Below, one piece after another: positions 25,939-35,003 of a stretch of DNA of 64,000 nt. The notes beneath the pieces are model-generated. The model was not told the origin of the DNA. It did not search any database and saw only the letters and a program-made list of their open reading frames with translations. The stretch covers positions 1-64,000 of the forward strand of contig JANQJS010000038.1 in the NCBI GenBank assembly GCA_028281535.1, in the 5' to 3' direction. This DNA comes from Sedimentisphaerales bacterium. Its GTDB lineage: Bacteria; Planctomycetota; Phycisphaerae; Sedimentisphaerales; SM23-30. Position numbers and translations under genes: made by a program. Positions within the stretch are counted from its first letter, which is position 1; every line of letters begins with the position of its first letter.

Positions 25939-28130
25939 TTGGCCTCTATAGTTACAGGAATATTTTTAAAAGCTGGTGTCATTGATGAAGGGTCAGAATG
26001 TTTCGGTACCAGGATATTGGATTCGGGATAATACATTGCAACATTACCTGCGGGGATGTCAAATTCACGTACAAGGATATTGTCAAGCTTTCCTGTAGGA
26101 TTGGATACGGTGACTTTTTGATCAATCTCAAGACCAAGCTTAACTCGGTCTTGGTGGTTCATCATGATAATATCACGTCGTTCCTGGCCTCGGTAAAAAT
26201 CTTCTTCTTCATAAACAACCGTATTAAATTGCCCTTCAGATCGAATGGTCATGAGAGAAAACTGATCCTGGTTTTTTTTCAGGCTTGGCATCTGCACCGC
26301 ATGAAAATTCGCTCGTCCTGATTCCGTATTAAACTTGGGGCGATGGAAAATACGATCATCAATATAAAATTCTTTTTTTGTCTGATCAATTTGGGCAATT
26401 TCAGAAAAGCCTGGAATGCATTTACTGATCGCCTGGCGAATAGAATCATGTTCATTAAATTTTTGCCAGTCTATGGGGGTTGTATTTTTTAATACGTCGT
26501 GTGCCATGCTAGTGATCAGTTCAACTTCGCTGGGGATCTGATCGAAACGGCTTGGGCCGCCGTCACTGAGACGGACATAATTAAACATTGATTCCTGAGT
26601 TGTCGTTTGTCGCTCTTCGTCGCGTGCCAAAACGGGTAAGACCAGTGTTTCCTTGCCACGCCCACTAATATGACCTGTATTTAGTGTTGTACTTAAATAT
26701 GTAACCAGGTCTATTTTTTCTAAAGCGGCTCTCGCGAACTGTGAATCAGGATTGGCGCCATATAAATTTCCTCCCAGACATAGTGCGAATCGCATATGGT
26801 CTTGATATGCTTTTTCCATGCAAGCGAGGGTATCCAGGCCGGAGCTAGTCGGTAAAGTGACATTGAATTCATTTTGCAATCGATCAAATATGGCATCTTT
26901 CAACCTGGGTGTCACTCCCACAGAACCAATACCTTGCACATTGCTATGGCCTCGAATCGGCATCAGGCCCGCTGCAGGTTTTCCTAACATGCCTCGCATC
27001 AATGCCAGATTTCCAATCATTTGTACATTTTCTACGCCATGATCATGATGTGTAATACCCATGGCCCAGGCAAATATCACTTTGTCAGCTTGGCTATAGA
27101 GCGTTGCAAGATGTTCTATGTCCTTTCGGTTAATACCACTACTAGATTCAATCTCTTGCCAGTTGGATTGCTGAATGGTTTGCTTGAAAGAATCCCATCC
27201 TTGCGTATTTTGGTCGATAAAATCTTGATCGATATTTCCACGATCTAAAAGTGTCTTGGCAATACCAGTCATCAGAGCAATATCGCCGCCTATATGAGGT
27301 TGGATATATTCATCAGATACTTTTGACCCTAGAAGCATACTAATGGGTTCTGATGGAATTTTAAATCGTTCCAATCCAACTTCCCTTAGCGGGTTAATGA
27401 CAATGACTTTGCCGCCTTTGCGTCTAAGCTTAACCATTGAATGAATCAATCGAGGATGATTCGACGCAGGATTTGCACCAATCAAAAACAATAAGTCACT
27501 TTGATGGAGATCATCCAGAGTCAGTGTGGCTGTGCCAGATCCTGTTATGCTGGTTAATCCCACACCAGAAGCCTGGTGGCAATAATAAGAACAATTGTTC
27601 ACATTATTGGTGCCATAAAGTCGAGCAAAAAGCTGTAATAAAAATCCCGCTTCATTCGACGATCGACCACTAAAATAAAAGAAACTTTCATCGGGTAAGG
27701 TCGCTGTTAATCTACTGGATAATTTTTCGTAAGCTTGCTGCCAACTTATGATTTGGTAATGGCTGTCATTGGCACCAGCGTATAAGGGGTGAGTGATTCG
27801 CCCGGCAGATTCTAATTGTTTCGGTGTAAATGTTTTTAATGTTTCCAGACTAAAACGCCTAAAAAAATCTTCTGGTATGGCTCCTTGCATATCTGCAGCC
27901 ATCGCTTGCATAGATTTTTTACAAACAGACGGGAAGTGGCCAGATTCATTGACCATACCGCCTTTTTGCCCGCCCATACCGAGAGCGCATGTTTTACAAG
28001 CATTCTTTGTTCGTAATGCTTTATATAATTTAAGCAAACCGCCTACTTCACGTCCTTTTTTAAAACTATAAAATAGAGCAGGCCAGCCGCCGCCGGCTGA
28101 AGGGCGTTTAAACTTTTTAGTTTTAGACAA
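25935..28130 (-). CDS. YdeP/FdhF-like molybdopterin oxidoreductase
   Basis: A 731-residue member of the DMSO-reductase superfamily, closest to the formate dehydrogenase-like YdeP family. The N-terminus has ACKTCALGMGGQKGGM and SVCKKS, the Cys of an iron-sulfur cluster. NCSYYCHQASGVGL aligns with the selenocysteine loop of FdhF and places a Cys as the metal ligand. The C-terminal domain with MMNHQDRVKLGL and IPAGNVAMYYP binds the pterin. No Tat or Sec signal is seen, so it is likely cytoplasmic. E. coli YdeP has been linked to acid resistance; the substrate is unknown. It is transcribed with moaA, which overlaps its end by 4 nt, and is divergent from moaD. Confidence 0.85.
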   Translation of the reverse strand: MSKTKKFKRPSAGGGWPALFYSFKKGREVGGLLKLYKALRTKNACKTCALGMGGQKGGMVNESGHFPSVCKKSMQAMAADMQGAIPEDFFRRFSLETLKTFTPKQLESAGRITHPLYAGANDSHYQIISWQQAYEKLSSRLTATLPDESFFYFSGRSSNEAGFLLQLFARLYGTNNVNNCSYYCHQASGVGLTSITGSGTATLTLDDLHQSDLLFLIGANPASNHPRLIHSMVKLRRKGGKVIVINPLREVGLERFKIPSEPISMLLGSKVSDEYIQPHIGGDIALMTGIAKTLLDRGNIDQDFIDQNTQGWDSFKQTIQQSNWQEIESSSGINRKDIEHLATLYSQADKVIFAWAMGITHHDHGVENVQMIGNLALMRGMLGKPAAGLMPIRGHSNVQGIGSVGVTPRLKDAIFDRLQNEFNVTLPTSSGLDTLACMEKAYQDHMRFALCLGGNLYGANPDSQFARAALEKIDLVTYLSTTLNTGHISGRGKETLVLPVLARDEERQTTTQESMFNYVRLSDGGPSRFDQIPSEVELITSMAHDVLKNTTPIDWQKFNEHDSIRQAISKCIPGFSEIAQIDQTKKEFYIDDRIFHRPKFNTESGRANFHAVQMPSLKKNQDQFSLMTIRSEGQFNTVVYEEEDFYRGQERRDIIMMNHQDRVKLGLEIDQKVTVSNPTGKLDNILVREFDIPAGNVAMYYPESNILVPKHSDPSSMTPAFKNIPVTIEAK

Positions 28131-28253
28131 TAGTCGTTCTCACAATAGTCGACAGAAAAAATATTACTTTGCTTAGTTGGCTGCGCATGACATTATATCA
28201 CGCAATTTAGTATAGCTTACCAGAAAGTAAATAAAAAGCACTAAATTTGTAAG

Positions 28254-28265
28254 TCTATATATAGA
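28254..28265. promoter_or_regulatory. 12-bp palindrome in the divergent Moco gap
   Basis: TCTATATATAGA is a perfect palindrome roughly midway between the YdeP-like gene (start 28130) and moaD (start 28379), a place where a dimeric regulator could control both directions. It is AT-only at the core, so it may be chance. No Moco riboswitch structure was recognised in 28131-28378. Confidence 0.25.
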
Positions 28266-28378
28266 AATAGTTAATACTTTGTGCTATCCTGGTCAACTAA
28301 GTGTAGAAACAATCGTCAGTCTATGCTAAACTAGATGATATATAAATCACTAAGTAACATAATGTTGAATGAGGCTAT

Positions 28379-28618
28379 ATGAACATACATGTATTATATT
28401 TTGCGATTTTGCGTGAACAGGCAGGCATGGAAAAAGAAATTTTTGTAACGGATGCTGCCAATCCATCTGAATTATATAATCAGCTCAAAGAGCGATTTTC
28501 ATTTTCCATGGATCCTTCAAAATTAAAAGTGGCGATCAATGAGCAATTTTCTGATTGGCAGACACCTCTCAGTGATGGAGATACTGTTGCCTTTTTAACG
28601 CCCGTGGCAGGAGGGTAA
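28379..28618 (+). CDS. moaD: molybdopterin synthase small subunit MoaD
   Basis: A 79-residue ubiquitin-like sulfur carrier. It begins with the beta strand MNIHVLYFAILREQAG and ends PVAGG, the C-terminal Gly-Gly that becomes the thiocarboxylate donating sulfur to cPMP. It pairs with MoaE, whose gene starts 3 nt downstream. The adenylating enzyme MoeB that activates it is not in this window. Start ATG 28379. First gene of the plus-strand Moco operon. Confidence 0.92.
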   Translation: MNIHVLYFAILREQAGMEKEIFVTDAANPSELYNQLKERFSFSMDPSKLKVAINEQFSDWQTPLSDGDTVAFLTPVAGG

Positions 28619-28621
28619 ATC

Positions 28622-29059
28622 ATGTTCGAATTATCTCAGAAACCGTTAGAAGCAATTGATTTTAAGTCTCAGTTTTCGAATCCTCAGGCGGGTGCCTACG
28701 TCACTTTTGAAGGGTGGGTGCGAAATCATAATGAAGGTAAAGATGTTTTATCTCTGGATTACCAATCATATGAATCCATGGCACAAAAAGAAGCTCAAAA
28801 AATCATCGAAGAGGCCAAGTCAAAATTTGAGATATATGATGTACATTGCATGCATCGGGTTGGGCAGTTGCAAATTGGTGATATGGCCGTATTTGTAGGT
28901 GTCATTTCTGCGCATCGGCAAGCAGCGTTTTTGGCATGCCAATATACCATCGATCAAATCAAAGCAAGAGTGCCTATTTGGAAGAAAGAATATTACACCG
29001 ATGGTGATTCGGGTTGGGTACATTGTGAACATTGCAGCAAAGTAAAAATTTCAGAATAA
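28622..29059 (+). CDS. moaE: molybdopterin synthase catalytic subunit MoaE
   Basis: A 145-residue MoaE, the large subunit that turns cyclic pyranopterin monophosphate into molybdopterin using MoaD thiocarboxylate. Typical segments are GAYVTFEGWVRNHNEG, VLSLDYQSYESMAQKEAQKI, CMHRVGQLQIGDMAVFV and the conserved Lys in VPIWKKEYYTDGDSGWVHC. It is tightly packed between moaD (3 nt) and moeA (3 nt). Confidence 0.94.
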   Translation: MFELSQKPLEAIDFKSQFSNPQAGAYVTFEGWVRNHNEGKDVLSLDYQSYESMAQKEAQKIIEEAKSKFEIYDVHCMHRVGQLQIGDMAVFVGVISAHRQAAFLACQYTIDQIKARVPIWKKEYYTDGDSGWVHCEHCSKVKISE

Positions 29060-29062
29060 ATC

Positions 29063-30292
29063 ATGACAGCTAAAACAGAATTAACAGATGTTGTAACAAT
29101 GATCCAACCAGCTGAAGCTCTTGATCTGGTATTGCAAAATGTACCTCAATCAGTCATAGAAAATATAGCACCAGAAGATGGATTGAATAGAGCCTTGGCA
29201 CAAATTATTCATTCGGATCAGGATTATCCTGCCTTTGACCGATCTATGATGGATGGATTTGCTGTACGCCTTGCTGATTCAGGAAAACCGGTCGAATGTA
29301 TAGGGGAGTTGGCAGCTGGAATGCATGCTGATCTTATATTAAAAGATGGACAATGTGTTCAAATTATGACCGGCGCTCCATGCCCTCAGGGAACAGAGGT
29401 TGTTGTGCCTAAAGAAAAAATAGAATGGCAAGGTCGTCAAGTGCTTCTTCCTGGTGATCTTTTATTAGATAAACATATTGCTCGCAAAGGAACAGAATGT
29501 TCAGCAAATGCTAAGGTTTTAAAGCCTGGTGATATTGTGTCGCCATTGGCACTAGCGAATATCGTAAGTTTTGGCTATCAAAAAATTGATGTCTACCGTA
29601 TTCCAACTGCAGCAATATTAACGACAGGCAGTGAGTTAGTACCGTCAGGTCAATCTTTAAAGCCTGGGCAAATTCGTGATTCAAATGGTCCGATGTTTTC
29701 AGCCCTATCACAGCAATTAGGTTTAAATATACCATCTCGCCATTTAGTTTCTGATGATATCGAGTCTCTAAAGGAATCGATAAATAACGCTTTAAAGCAG
29801 GCTGATTTGATTTTGATCTCTGGTGGCGTTTCGGTGGGGAATTATGATTACGTTCCACAGGTCATCCTGGACATCGGCGCAGAAATTATTTTTCACAAAG
29901 TAAAACAAAGACCCGGTAAGCCCATCTTATTTGCACGCAAAGAAGATAAATTGATTTTTGGTTTGCCAGGAAATCCACTCTCTGGTTTGTGGGGGTTTCA
30001 TGGATATGTCAAACCCGCTATTAAAAAATGGATGGGGATTGATCCATCACCCAAAAGGAGTAATGGAAATTTAACTGATGAAATTAAAAATAAAGGGCCT
30101 CGAAAAAGATTTGTTTTGGCAATCGCCACAGAAAAGGATAATGACCCATTCTCTTGGAATGTAACACCCTTACCAGGCCATGGCAGTGCAGATATCTATT
30201 CGCCAGCTAATGCAAATTGCTATATTTCCATTGGCCCAGGCGATGTGAAAATGGATAAAAAATCACCTATAGAATTTGAATGGATAATGTGA
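29063..30292 (+). CDS. moeA: molybdopterin molybdenumtransferase
   Basis: A 409-residue MoeA that inserts molybdate into adenylated molybdopterin. Domain order is standard: DYPAFDRSMMDGFAVR near the N-terminus, MTGAPCPQGTEVVVP, the MoCF-type core with TGSELVPSG, SGGVSVGNYDYVP and FGLPGNPLSGLWG, then the C-terminal beta domain. Start ATG 29063 follows the moaE stop by 3 nt; a second ATG 12 codons in is possible. It completes the last common step of Moco synthesis together with the MoaB-like protein. Confidence 0.94.
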   Translation: MTAKTELTDVVTMIQPAEALDLVLQNVPQSVIENIAPEDGLNRALAQIIHSDQDYPAFDRSMMDGFAVRLADSGKPVECIGELAAGMHADLILKDGQCVQIMTGAPCPQGTEVVVPKEKIEWQGRQVLLPGDLLLDKHIARKGTECSANAKVLKPGDIVSPLALANIVSFGYQKIDVYRIPTAAILTTGSELVPSGQSLKPGQIRDSNGPMFSALSQQLGLNIPSRHLVSDDIESLKESINNALKQADLILISGGVSVGNYDYVPQVILDIGAEIIFHKVKQRPGKPILFARKEDKLIFGLPGNPLSGLWGFHGYVKPAIKKWMGIDPSPKRSNGNLTDEIKNKGPRKRFVLAIATEKDNDPFSWNVTPLPGHGSADIYSPANANCYISIGPGDVKMDKKSPIEFEWIM

Positions 30293-30295
30293 CAA

Positions 30296-30766
30296 ATGAA
30301 AGATTTAACACATGTTGATAAAGATGGCCAGGCACACATGGTCGATATTTCTGAAAAGCAGGATTCCAAGCGTGTTGCCATTGCTAGTGGGCTATTAAAA
30401 ACCACTTCAGAGGTCGTGGAATTAATTGAGAAAAACGCCCTTAAAAAAGGTGATTGTTTGGCTACAGCTCGTATTGCCGGTATTATGGCCGCCAAAAAAA
30501 CTCACGATTTAATTCCATTATGTCATCCATTGCCGATTAGTTCAATTTCGATTGATTTCGAATTACATGAAACAAGTATTACGATTCATAGCACTGTTTC
30601 AACCATTGGTAAAACAGGCGTTGAAATGGAAGCGTTAACCGCTGTTTCAGTCGCCGCGCTCACAATATATGATATGTGTAAAGCGGTTGATAAATCTATG
30701 ACGATCGAAGACATAAAATTGATAAAGAAAACAGGGGGTAAAAGTGGAGATTACAAGCGAGGCTGA
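30296..30766 (+). CDS. moaC: cyclic pyranopterin monophosphate synthase
   Basis: A 156-residue MoaC acting after MoaA in the first step. Diagnostic motifs are LTHVDKDGQAHMVDIS at the N-terminus, ARIAGIMAAKKTHDLIPLCHPLPIS in the middle and GVEMEALTAVSVAALTIYDMCKAVD with the catalytic Lys. It starts 3 nt after moeA and ends 4 nt before the moaB start. Full length, no oddities. Confidence 0.95.
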   Translation: MKDLTHVDKDGQAHMVDISEKQDSKRVAIASGLLKTTSEVVELIEKNALKKGDCLATARIAGIMAAKKTHDLIPLCHPLPISSISIDFELHETSITIHSTVSTIGKTGVEMEALTAVSVAALTIYDMCKAVDKSMTIEDIKLIKKTGGKSGDYKRG

Positions 30767-30770
30767 TATC

Positions 30771-31277
30771 ATGAGTACAGAACAATTTAATTTTGCCGTT
30801 TTAACAATTAGTGATCGTTGTTCAAATGGAGAGCGTCAGGATGAATCTGGACCATTGGTCAAAAAATTAGTGGAACAAAATTTAAACGGGCATTGTAACT
30901 TTTATGAAATCGTACCCGATGATCGTGAAGGCATTGAAAATGATTTAAAGTTATTATGTGATAATGTTGATTGTGCGTTAGTTCTAACAACCGGTGGGAC
31001 AGGACTTGCTCCTAGGGATCATACGCCAGAAGCAACTATGGCCATTATGGAACGAGAAATACCTGGTATTGCTGAAAATATTCGTCATGCCGGATTAAAG
31101 CATACACCATTGGCAATACTTTCAAGAGGTGTTTGTGGATTGCGAAATCAGACAATTATCATTAATTTATCCGGCAGCCCTAAAGCCGTTTCAGAACAAT
31201 TGGAAACACTTTATCCTATATTGCCGCATGCAATAGAATCTGCAGCAGGCCGGACAAAGGATTGTGCACGCGATTAA
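30771..31277 (+). CDS. moaB: MoaB/Mog-type molybdopterin adenylyltransferase
   Basis: A 168-residue MoCF-fold protein that adenylates molybdopterin to prime molybdenum insertion. Key motifs are FAVLTISDRCSNGERQDESGP, VLTTGGTGLAPRDHTPEAT and LSGSPKAVSEQL. I chose ATG 30771, preceded by GAGG at good spacing and 4 nt after the moaC stop, over a GTG nine codons upstream inside moaC. Mog and MoaB are too alike to separate by eye; the symbol moaB is a convention here. Confidence 0.88.
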   Translation: MSTEQFNFAVLTISDRCSNGERQDESGPLVKKLVEQNLNGHCNFYEIVPDDREGIENDLKLLCDNVDCALVLTTGGTGLAPRDHTPEATMAIMEREIPGIAENIRHAGLKHTPLAILSRGVCGLRNQTIIINLSGSPKAVSEQLETLYPILPHAIESAAGRTKDCARD

Positions 31278-31295
31278 ACCAGAAAAGGAACGTTT

Positions 31296-31793
31296 GTGAA
31301 TCGAATACATATTGTAGGTCGAAAGAATACGGGCAAAACCACGCTGGTTGTTGAGTTAGTAAAAACGATACGTCAGCGCGGTATCACAGTCGGGACAATT
31401 AAGCATACACATCATACGTATGAGCTAGACCAACCTGGGAAAGATTCCTATCAGCATCGCCAAGCAGGTGGAAGTCCCGCCGCATTTATTTCTGGGCAAT
31501 CCACGGCAGTCTTTTTAGACACCAAAACGAGTCAGACGGCGTATCAAAAACTTGAAAAGCTCTATAGCGACTGTGATATAGTCATTGTTGAAGGAGATAG
31601 TCATAGTGGTTTTCCTACGGTTGAAGTTTATCACAAAGAATCAACCGACTCATTAATCGCAACCGAAAACAAGTCCATTTTAGCCATTATTTCTGATGAT
31701 GCTGTTGATACGGATTTACCCGTGTGGCCTAGAGCTGATATAGAGGAGCTGGTCAATCGGATTTTAGAATTATCAGGATATAAATTTGAATAA
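31296..31793 (+). CDS. mobB: Moco guanine dinucleotide biosynthesis adaptor MobB
   Basis: A 165-residue P-loop GTP-binding protein. The Walker A motif is GRKNTGKTTLV, followed by the switch-like TIKHTHHTYELDQPGKDSYQHRQAG that is characteristic of MobB. It assists MobA in forming the guanine dinucleotide form of the cofactor. Translation starts at GTG 31296 with AAAGGA upstream. Its last codons overlap the mobA start by 8 nt. Confidence 0.9.
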   Translation: MNRIHIVGRKNTGKTTLVVELVKTIRQRGITVGTIKHTHHTYELDQPGKDSYQHRQAGGSPAAFISGQSTAVFLDTKTSQTAYQKLEKLYSDCDIVIVEGDSHSGFPTVEVYHKESTDSLIATENKSILAIISDDAVDTDLPVWPRADIEELVNRILELSGYKFE

Positions 31794-32349
31794 GCTACCT
31801 GTATATATTTTAGCGGGTGGAAAAAGTTCACGTTTTGGCAGCGATAAAGCAAGAGCTAAAATTAATGATAAAACATTGTTAGAGTTGAATTGCGAAGTCG
31901 TTAAACCTGTAGCATCATCCATTACGGTGATTTCACAACAAAAAGATGCCTATCAAGATCTTGGATTGAAAACAATCGCGGATGATATTAAAGATTTAGG
32001 GCCCATGGGCGGTCTTCAGAAGGCACTGTCGGACATGATTCATGAAGGATGGTTTTTTCTTATTAGTTGTGATTGGGTTGGGTTGGAAACGCAATGGTTC
32101 GTTCGCTTGCAGGCGAATATATCAAATTCGGTGAATGTTGTTTTGTATCGTGATGAGTTTCGTCAGCCACTCCTAACGCTTTATCATACAAATATAAATC
32201 AGCGTGTTGATCAATTATTATTAGATGGGAACAGGTCGTTGCAGCAACTTTTAGATCAAGAGAAAATTCTCAGTCTTGATGTACCTGAGCGTTGGGAGCA
32301 AGCTCATCAAATTAATTCTCAGGAAGAGTATATAAAATATTGTCAATAA
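31786..32349 (+). CDS. mobA: molybdenum cofactor guanylyltransferase
   Basis: A 187-residue nucleotidyltransferase that adds GMP to Mo-molybdopterin, giving the bis-MGD cofactor used by DMSO-reductase family enzymes such as the YdeP-like protein next door. The nucleotide-binding signature ILAGGKSSRFGSDKA is clear, with Asp in ISCDWVG. The apparent start is TTG 31786, overlapping the mobB end, which implies translational coupling. Last gene of the operon. Confidence 0.9.
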   Translation: MNKLPVYILAGGKSSRFGSDKARAKINDKTLLELNCEVVKPVASSITVISQQKDAYQDLGLKTIADDIKDLGPMGGLQKALSDMIHEGWFFLISCDWVGLETQWFVRLQANISNSVNVVLYRDEFRQPLLTLYHTNINQRVDQLLLDGNRSLQQLLDQEKILSLDVPERWEQAHQINSQEEYIKYCQ

Positions 32350-32741
32350 CCATAGCTAAATCTAAATGGTAGTCAGTTCATATATTTTGATCATGTCGCT
32401 ACCAAACAAATGTGTAGTAGTATCCCTCTGGGCCTTTTTGAGGATTAAATCATCCAAGAGGTTTTGGTGAAGAAATTTGGTATAGATCTAGTGATGTTAG
32501 TATCTACGAAGTATACCTCCATTAAATTGGACAATGCTTTCTGATTTTAATCACAATCACTGGACGCGGCCAGCTGGTGGAATCCATAACTACCTGTTTT
32601 ATAAGATGATAATAGATAAATGGGGATGTCATTTATTTGATGTGCCTTTTTTTTTCGGGGATTTGCAATTGGTGATTTTCTTGCTACAATGCTTTTTTAT
32701 AAGGTAAGTGTTTGCAACCAGTTGACATGTAGGAGTTTGTC
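32350..32741 (+). promoter_or_regulatory. gap before trpD with a promoter at 32663-32690
   Basis: Within this 392-bp non-coding stretch the clearest signal is TTGCAA (32663-32668), a 16-bp spacer and TACAAT (32685-32690), about 52 nt before trpD. No trp-type leader peptide or attenuator was recognised. A 57-codon open frame at 32528-32704 has no ribosome binding site and no recognisable similarity. Confidence 0.5.
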
Positions 32742-33752
32742 ATGCTGAATGAAATAACCCAGGAATTATTGAATCATGATGATATTGCTTTTGACCAGAT
32801 GGAAAAGGTTTTAGGCACTATTTTAAATGGTGAGTGTGATCCTGTGGCCATTGGGGCCTTTTTAACGGCATTAGCATCTAAAGGGGAAACGGCTCAGGAG
32901 ATTGCCGGCTTAGCTGCTGCGATGCGGGCAAAAGCTGTACCTGTGATTCCAAAATGTAATGACGCCATTGATATTGTTGGGACAGGCGGTGATGGGGCAA
33001 AAACATTTAATATCAGTACAACGACAGCATTTGTTGTTGCAGGTTGTGGTGTTAAAGTCGCAAAACATGGTAATCGTGCTATTACCAGTCAGTGCGGCTC
33101 TGCAGATATATTAGCTCAGTTGGGAGTTAAAATAGATGCTTCACCAGAAGTAATTGCTGATTGCATTGATCAAGCCAATATTGGGTTTATGTTTGCTCCT
33201 TGTCATCATCCAGCAATGAAATATGTCCAGCCTATACGCAAAGCTCTTGGATTTCGCACCGTTTTTAATATTTTAGGGCCATTGTCCAATCCTGCTCATG
33301 TTTCTTCTCAGTTTACAGGAGTTGCTAACCTGGATTTAGTCACGACTATGTCAGAAGCTTTAAAGATACTTGGAACAAAACGTGCGATGGTTGTTTTTGG
33401 AAATGGCATGGATGAAATCAGTATTTCGGATGAGAGCCATTATGCATTACTTGAAAATGGTCAGGTGACGCATCATACATTTGATCCCGGAGATTGTGAG
33501 ATTTCACCTGCTGGTATCGATCAATTAGTGGGCGGCAGTCTTGAAGATAATGAAAAACTTACACGTGGCATCATCAGTGGTGAGGTTGATGGGCCATGCC
33601 TTGACGTTGTCCTGGTTAATGCGGCGGGGGCATTGATTGTAGCTGAAAAAGTAAAGGATTTTTCAAGCGGCATTGACATGGCCAGAGAATCCATTCAATC
33701 TGGTAGTGCATTAAAAGCATTAACCTCTATCGTCAAGATTTCAAACCAATAA
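32742..33752 (+). CDS. trpD: anthranilate phosphoribosyltransferase
   Basis: A 336-residue TrpD joining anthranilate to phosphoribosyl pyrophosphate in tryptophan synthesis. DIVGTGGDGAKTFNISTTT, the KHGNRAITSQCGSAD motif (PRPP and metal site) and FAPCHHPAMKYVQPIRKALG are diagnostic. TAGGAG precedes ATG 32742. Its stop overlaps the trpF start by one base. trpC, normally between these two genes, is not present here. Confidence 0.95.
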   Translation: MLNEITQELLNHDDIAFDQMEKVLGTILNGECDPVAIGAFLTALASKGETAQEIAGLAAAMRAKAVPVIPKCNDAIDIVGTGGDGAKTFNISTTTAFVVAGCGVKVAKHGNRAITSQCGSADILAQLGVKIDASPEVIADCIDQANIGFMFAPCHHPAMKYVQPIRKALGFRTVFNILGPLSNPAHVSSQFTGVANLDLVTTMSEALKILGTKRAMVVFGNGMDEISISDESHYALLENGQVTHHTFDPGDCEISPAGIDQLVGGSLEDNEKLTRGIISGEVDGPCLDVVLVNAAGALIVAEKVKDFSSGIDMARESIQSGSALKALTSIVKISNQ

Positions 33753-34378
33753 TGCAAGCTCAAATAAAAATATGTGGTATTACCAGGTATCAGGATGCAA
33801 TTGATTCCATTGAATTAGGGGCAGGCCTGCTGGGATTTAATTTTTATCCAAAGAGTCCGAGATATTTATCCGCTAAACATGCAAATTCTATTATTAAAGA
33901 TTTACCAGAAAATCATGTAAATGTCGGTGTTTTTGTTAATGAGCCAATCGATAAAGTGTTTGAGGTATATCATGAAGCTGGCTTGCAGTCTGTGCAATTA
34001 CATGGCGATGAAATAAATGATGATTGTGTTGCATTAAAAAATCAAGGTGTGCATGTCATAAAAGCATTACGGATACGAACTCAAGAGGATATTCAGACTG
34101 TTAAAAATTATGATGTAGACACATATTTACTAGATGCCTATCGTGAAGAACTTTATGGTGGGAGTGGCCATGTTTTTGATTGGTCATGGATTAAGGGCGA
34201 GCAACAACAAAATGTCTTTTTAGCCGGCGGTATTGGTCCTGCGAACATTCAAGATGCCCTTGCTGTAGGAACTTATGGCATTGATTTGTGTAGTGGTGTT
34301 GAATCTGAACCAGGTGTCAAAGATCCTGAAAAGTTAAAAAAGTTATTTGCAGGTATACAAGAGTATTATGGCAATTAA
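33752..34378 (+). CDS. trpF: phosphoribosylanthranilate isomerase
   Basis: A 208-residue TIM-barrel isomerase. The catalytic Cys is in IKICGITR, the catalytic Asp in YLLDAYREELYGGSGHVFDW, and the C-terminal phosphate site includes LAGGIGPANI and GIDLCSGVE. It starts with ATG within TAATG of the trpD stop and its end overlaps the nadD start by 11 nt, so trpD-trpF-nadD are coupled in translation. Confidence 0.95.
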   Translation: MQAQIKICGITRYQDAIDSIELGAGLLGFNFYPKSPRYLSAKHANSIIKDLPENHVNVGVFVNEPIDKVFEVYHEAGLQSVQLHGDEINDDCVALKNQGVHVIKALRIRTQEDIQTVKNYDVDTYLLDAYREELYGGSGHVFDWSWIKGEQQQNVFLAGGIGPANIQDALAVGTYGIDLCSGVESEPGVKDPEKLKKLFAGIQEYYGN

Positions 34379-35003
34379 TTCCGTTTTACTTTTTGGGGGG
34401 ACTTTTGATCCAATTCATCATGGCCACCATGAAATTGCAACATTTGTCGCAACAAAACTGTCTGTAGATAAAGTGATTTTTGTTCCAGCTGCAGACCCTC
34501 CTCATAAAGATACGGCTAGTATTACCTCTGCTAAAGATCGATATGCTATGGTTGAGCTTGCGATTCAAGATGAACCATTATTTTCGATTTCAGATTGTGA
34601 ACTAAAACGGCAAGGGCCAAGTTATACGATTGACACCATACGTTATTTTCAAGATCTGTTTGGAAGTAGTACGCAGTTGTTTTGGTTGATTGGCGCAGAT
34701 AGCATTAAGGATTTGGGTGGTTGGTATAAAATTGAGGAATTGGTTGAATCCTGTCAGATCGTCACGGCTTGCCGTCCAGGGGCAAATAAACAAGAACTAC
34801 AATTATTATGCAATTCTTTGTCCACTGGAATGATAAAACAACTAGAGACATATTGGATTGAAACACCTGAAATAGATATCAGCTCTACTTCTATTCGAGA
34901 GTGTGCTATTGATAATAAACCTATTGATTCATGGGTTAGCTTACCTGTTGTTGAATATATTCATAAACATCAATTATATAAAAAAAACCATGGCAACAAT
35001 TAA
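34368..35003 (+). CDS. nadD: nicotinate-nucleotide adenylyltransferase
   Basis: A 211-residue NadD that forms deamido-NAD. The nucleotidylyltransferase signature GGTFDPIHHGHHE opens the protein, PPHKD and SYTIDTI follow, and the C-terminal DISSTSIRE motif is present. I chose ATG 34368 (MAINSVLLFGG), inside the end of trpF, because the fold begins there; an earlier ATG adds seven residues. A terminator for the opposite strand overlaps its last codons (34980-35013). Confidence 0.93.
   Translation: MAINSVLLFGGTFDPIHHGHHEIATFVATKLSVDKVIFVPAADPPHKDTASITSAKDRYAMVELAIQDEPLFSISDCELKRQGPSYTIDTIRYFQDLFGSSTQLFWLIGADSIKDLGGWYKIEELVESCQIVTACRPGANKQELQLLCNSLSTGMIKQLETYWIETPEIDISSTSIRECAIDNKPIDSWVSLPVVEYIHKHQLYKKNHGNN

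Noticed and set aside
28131-28378. Molybdenum cofactor riboswitch
   Set aside because: The gap is AT-rich and I could not find the conserved stems; only a short palindrome is present.
32528-32704. 57-codon open frame before trpD
   Set aside because: No ribosome binding site, overlaps the likely trpD promoter, and shows no recognisable motif or run of Trp codons as in a leader peptide.
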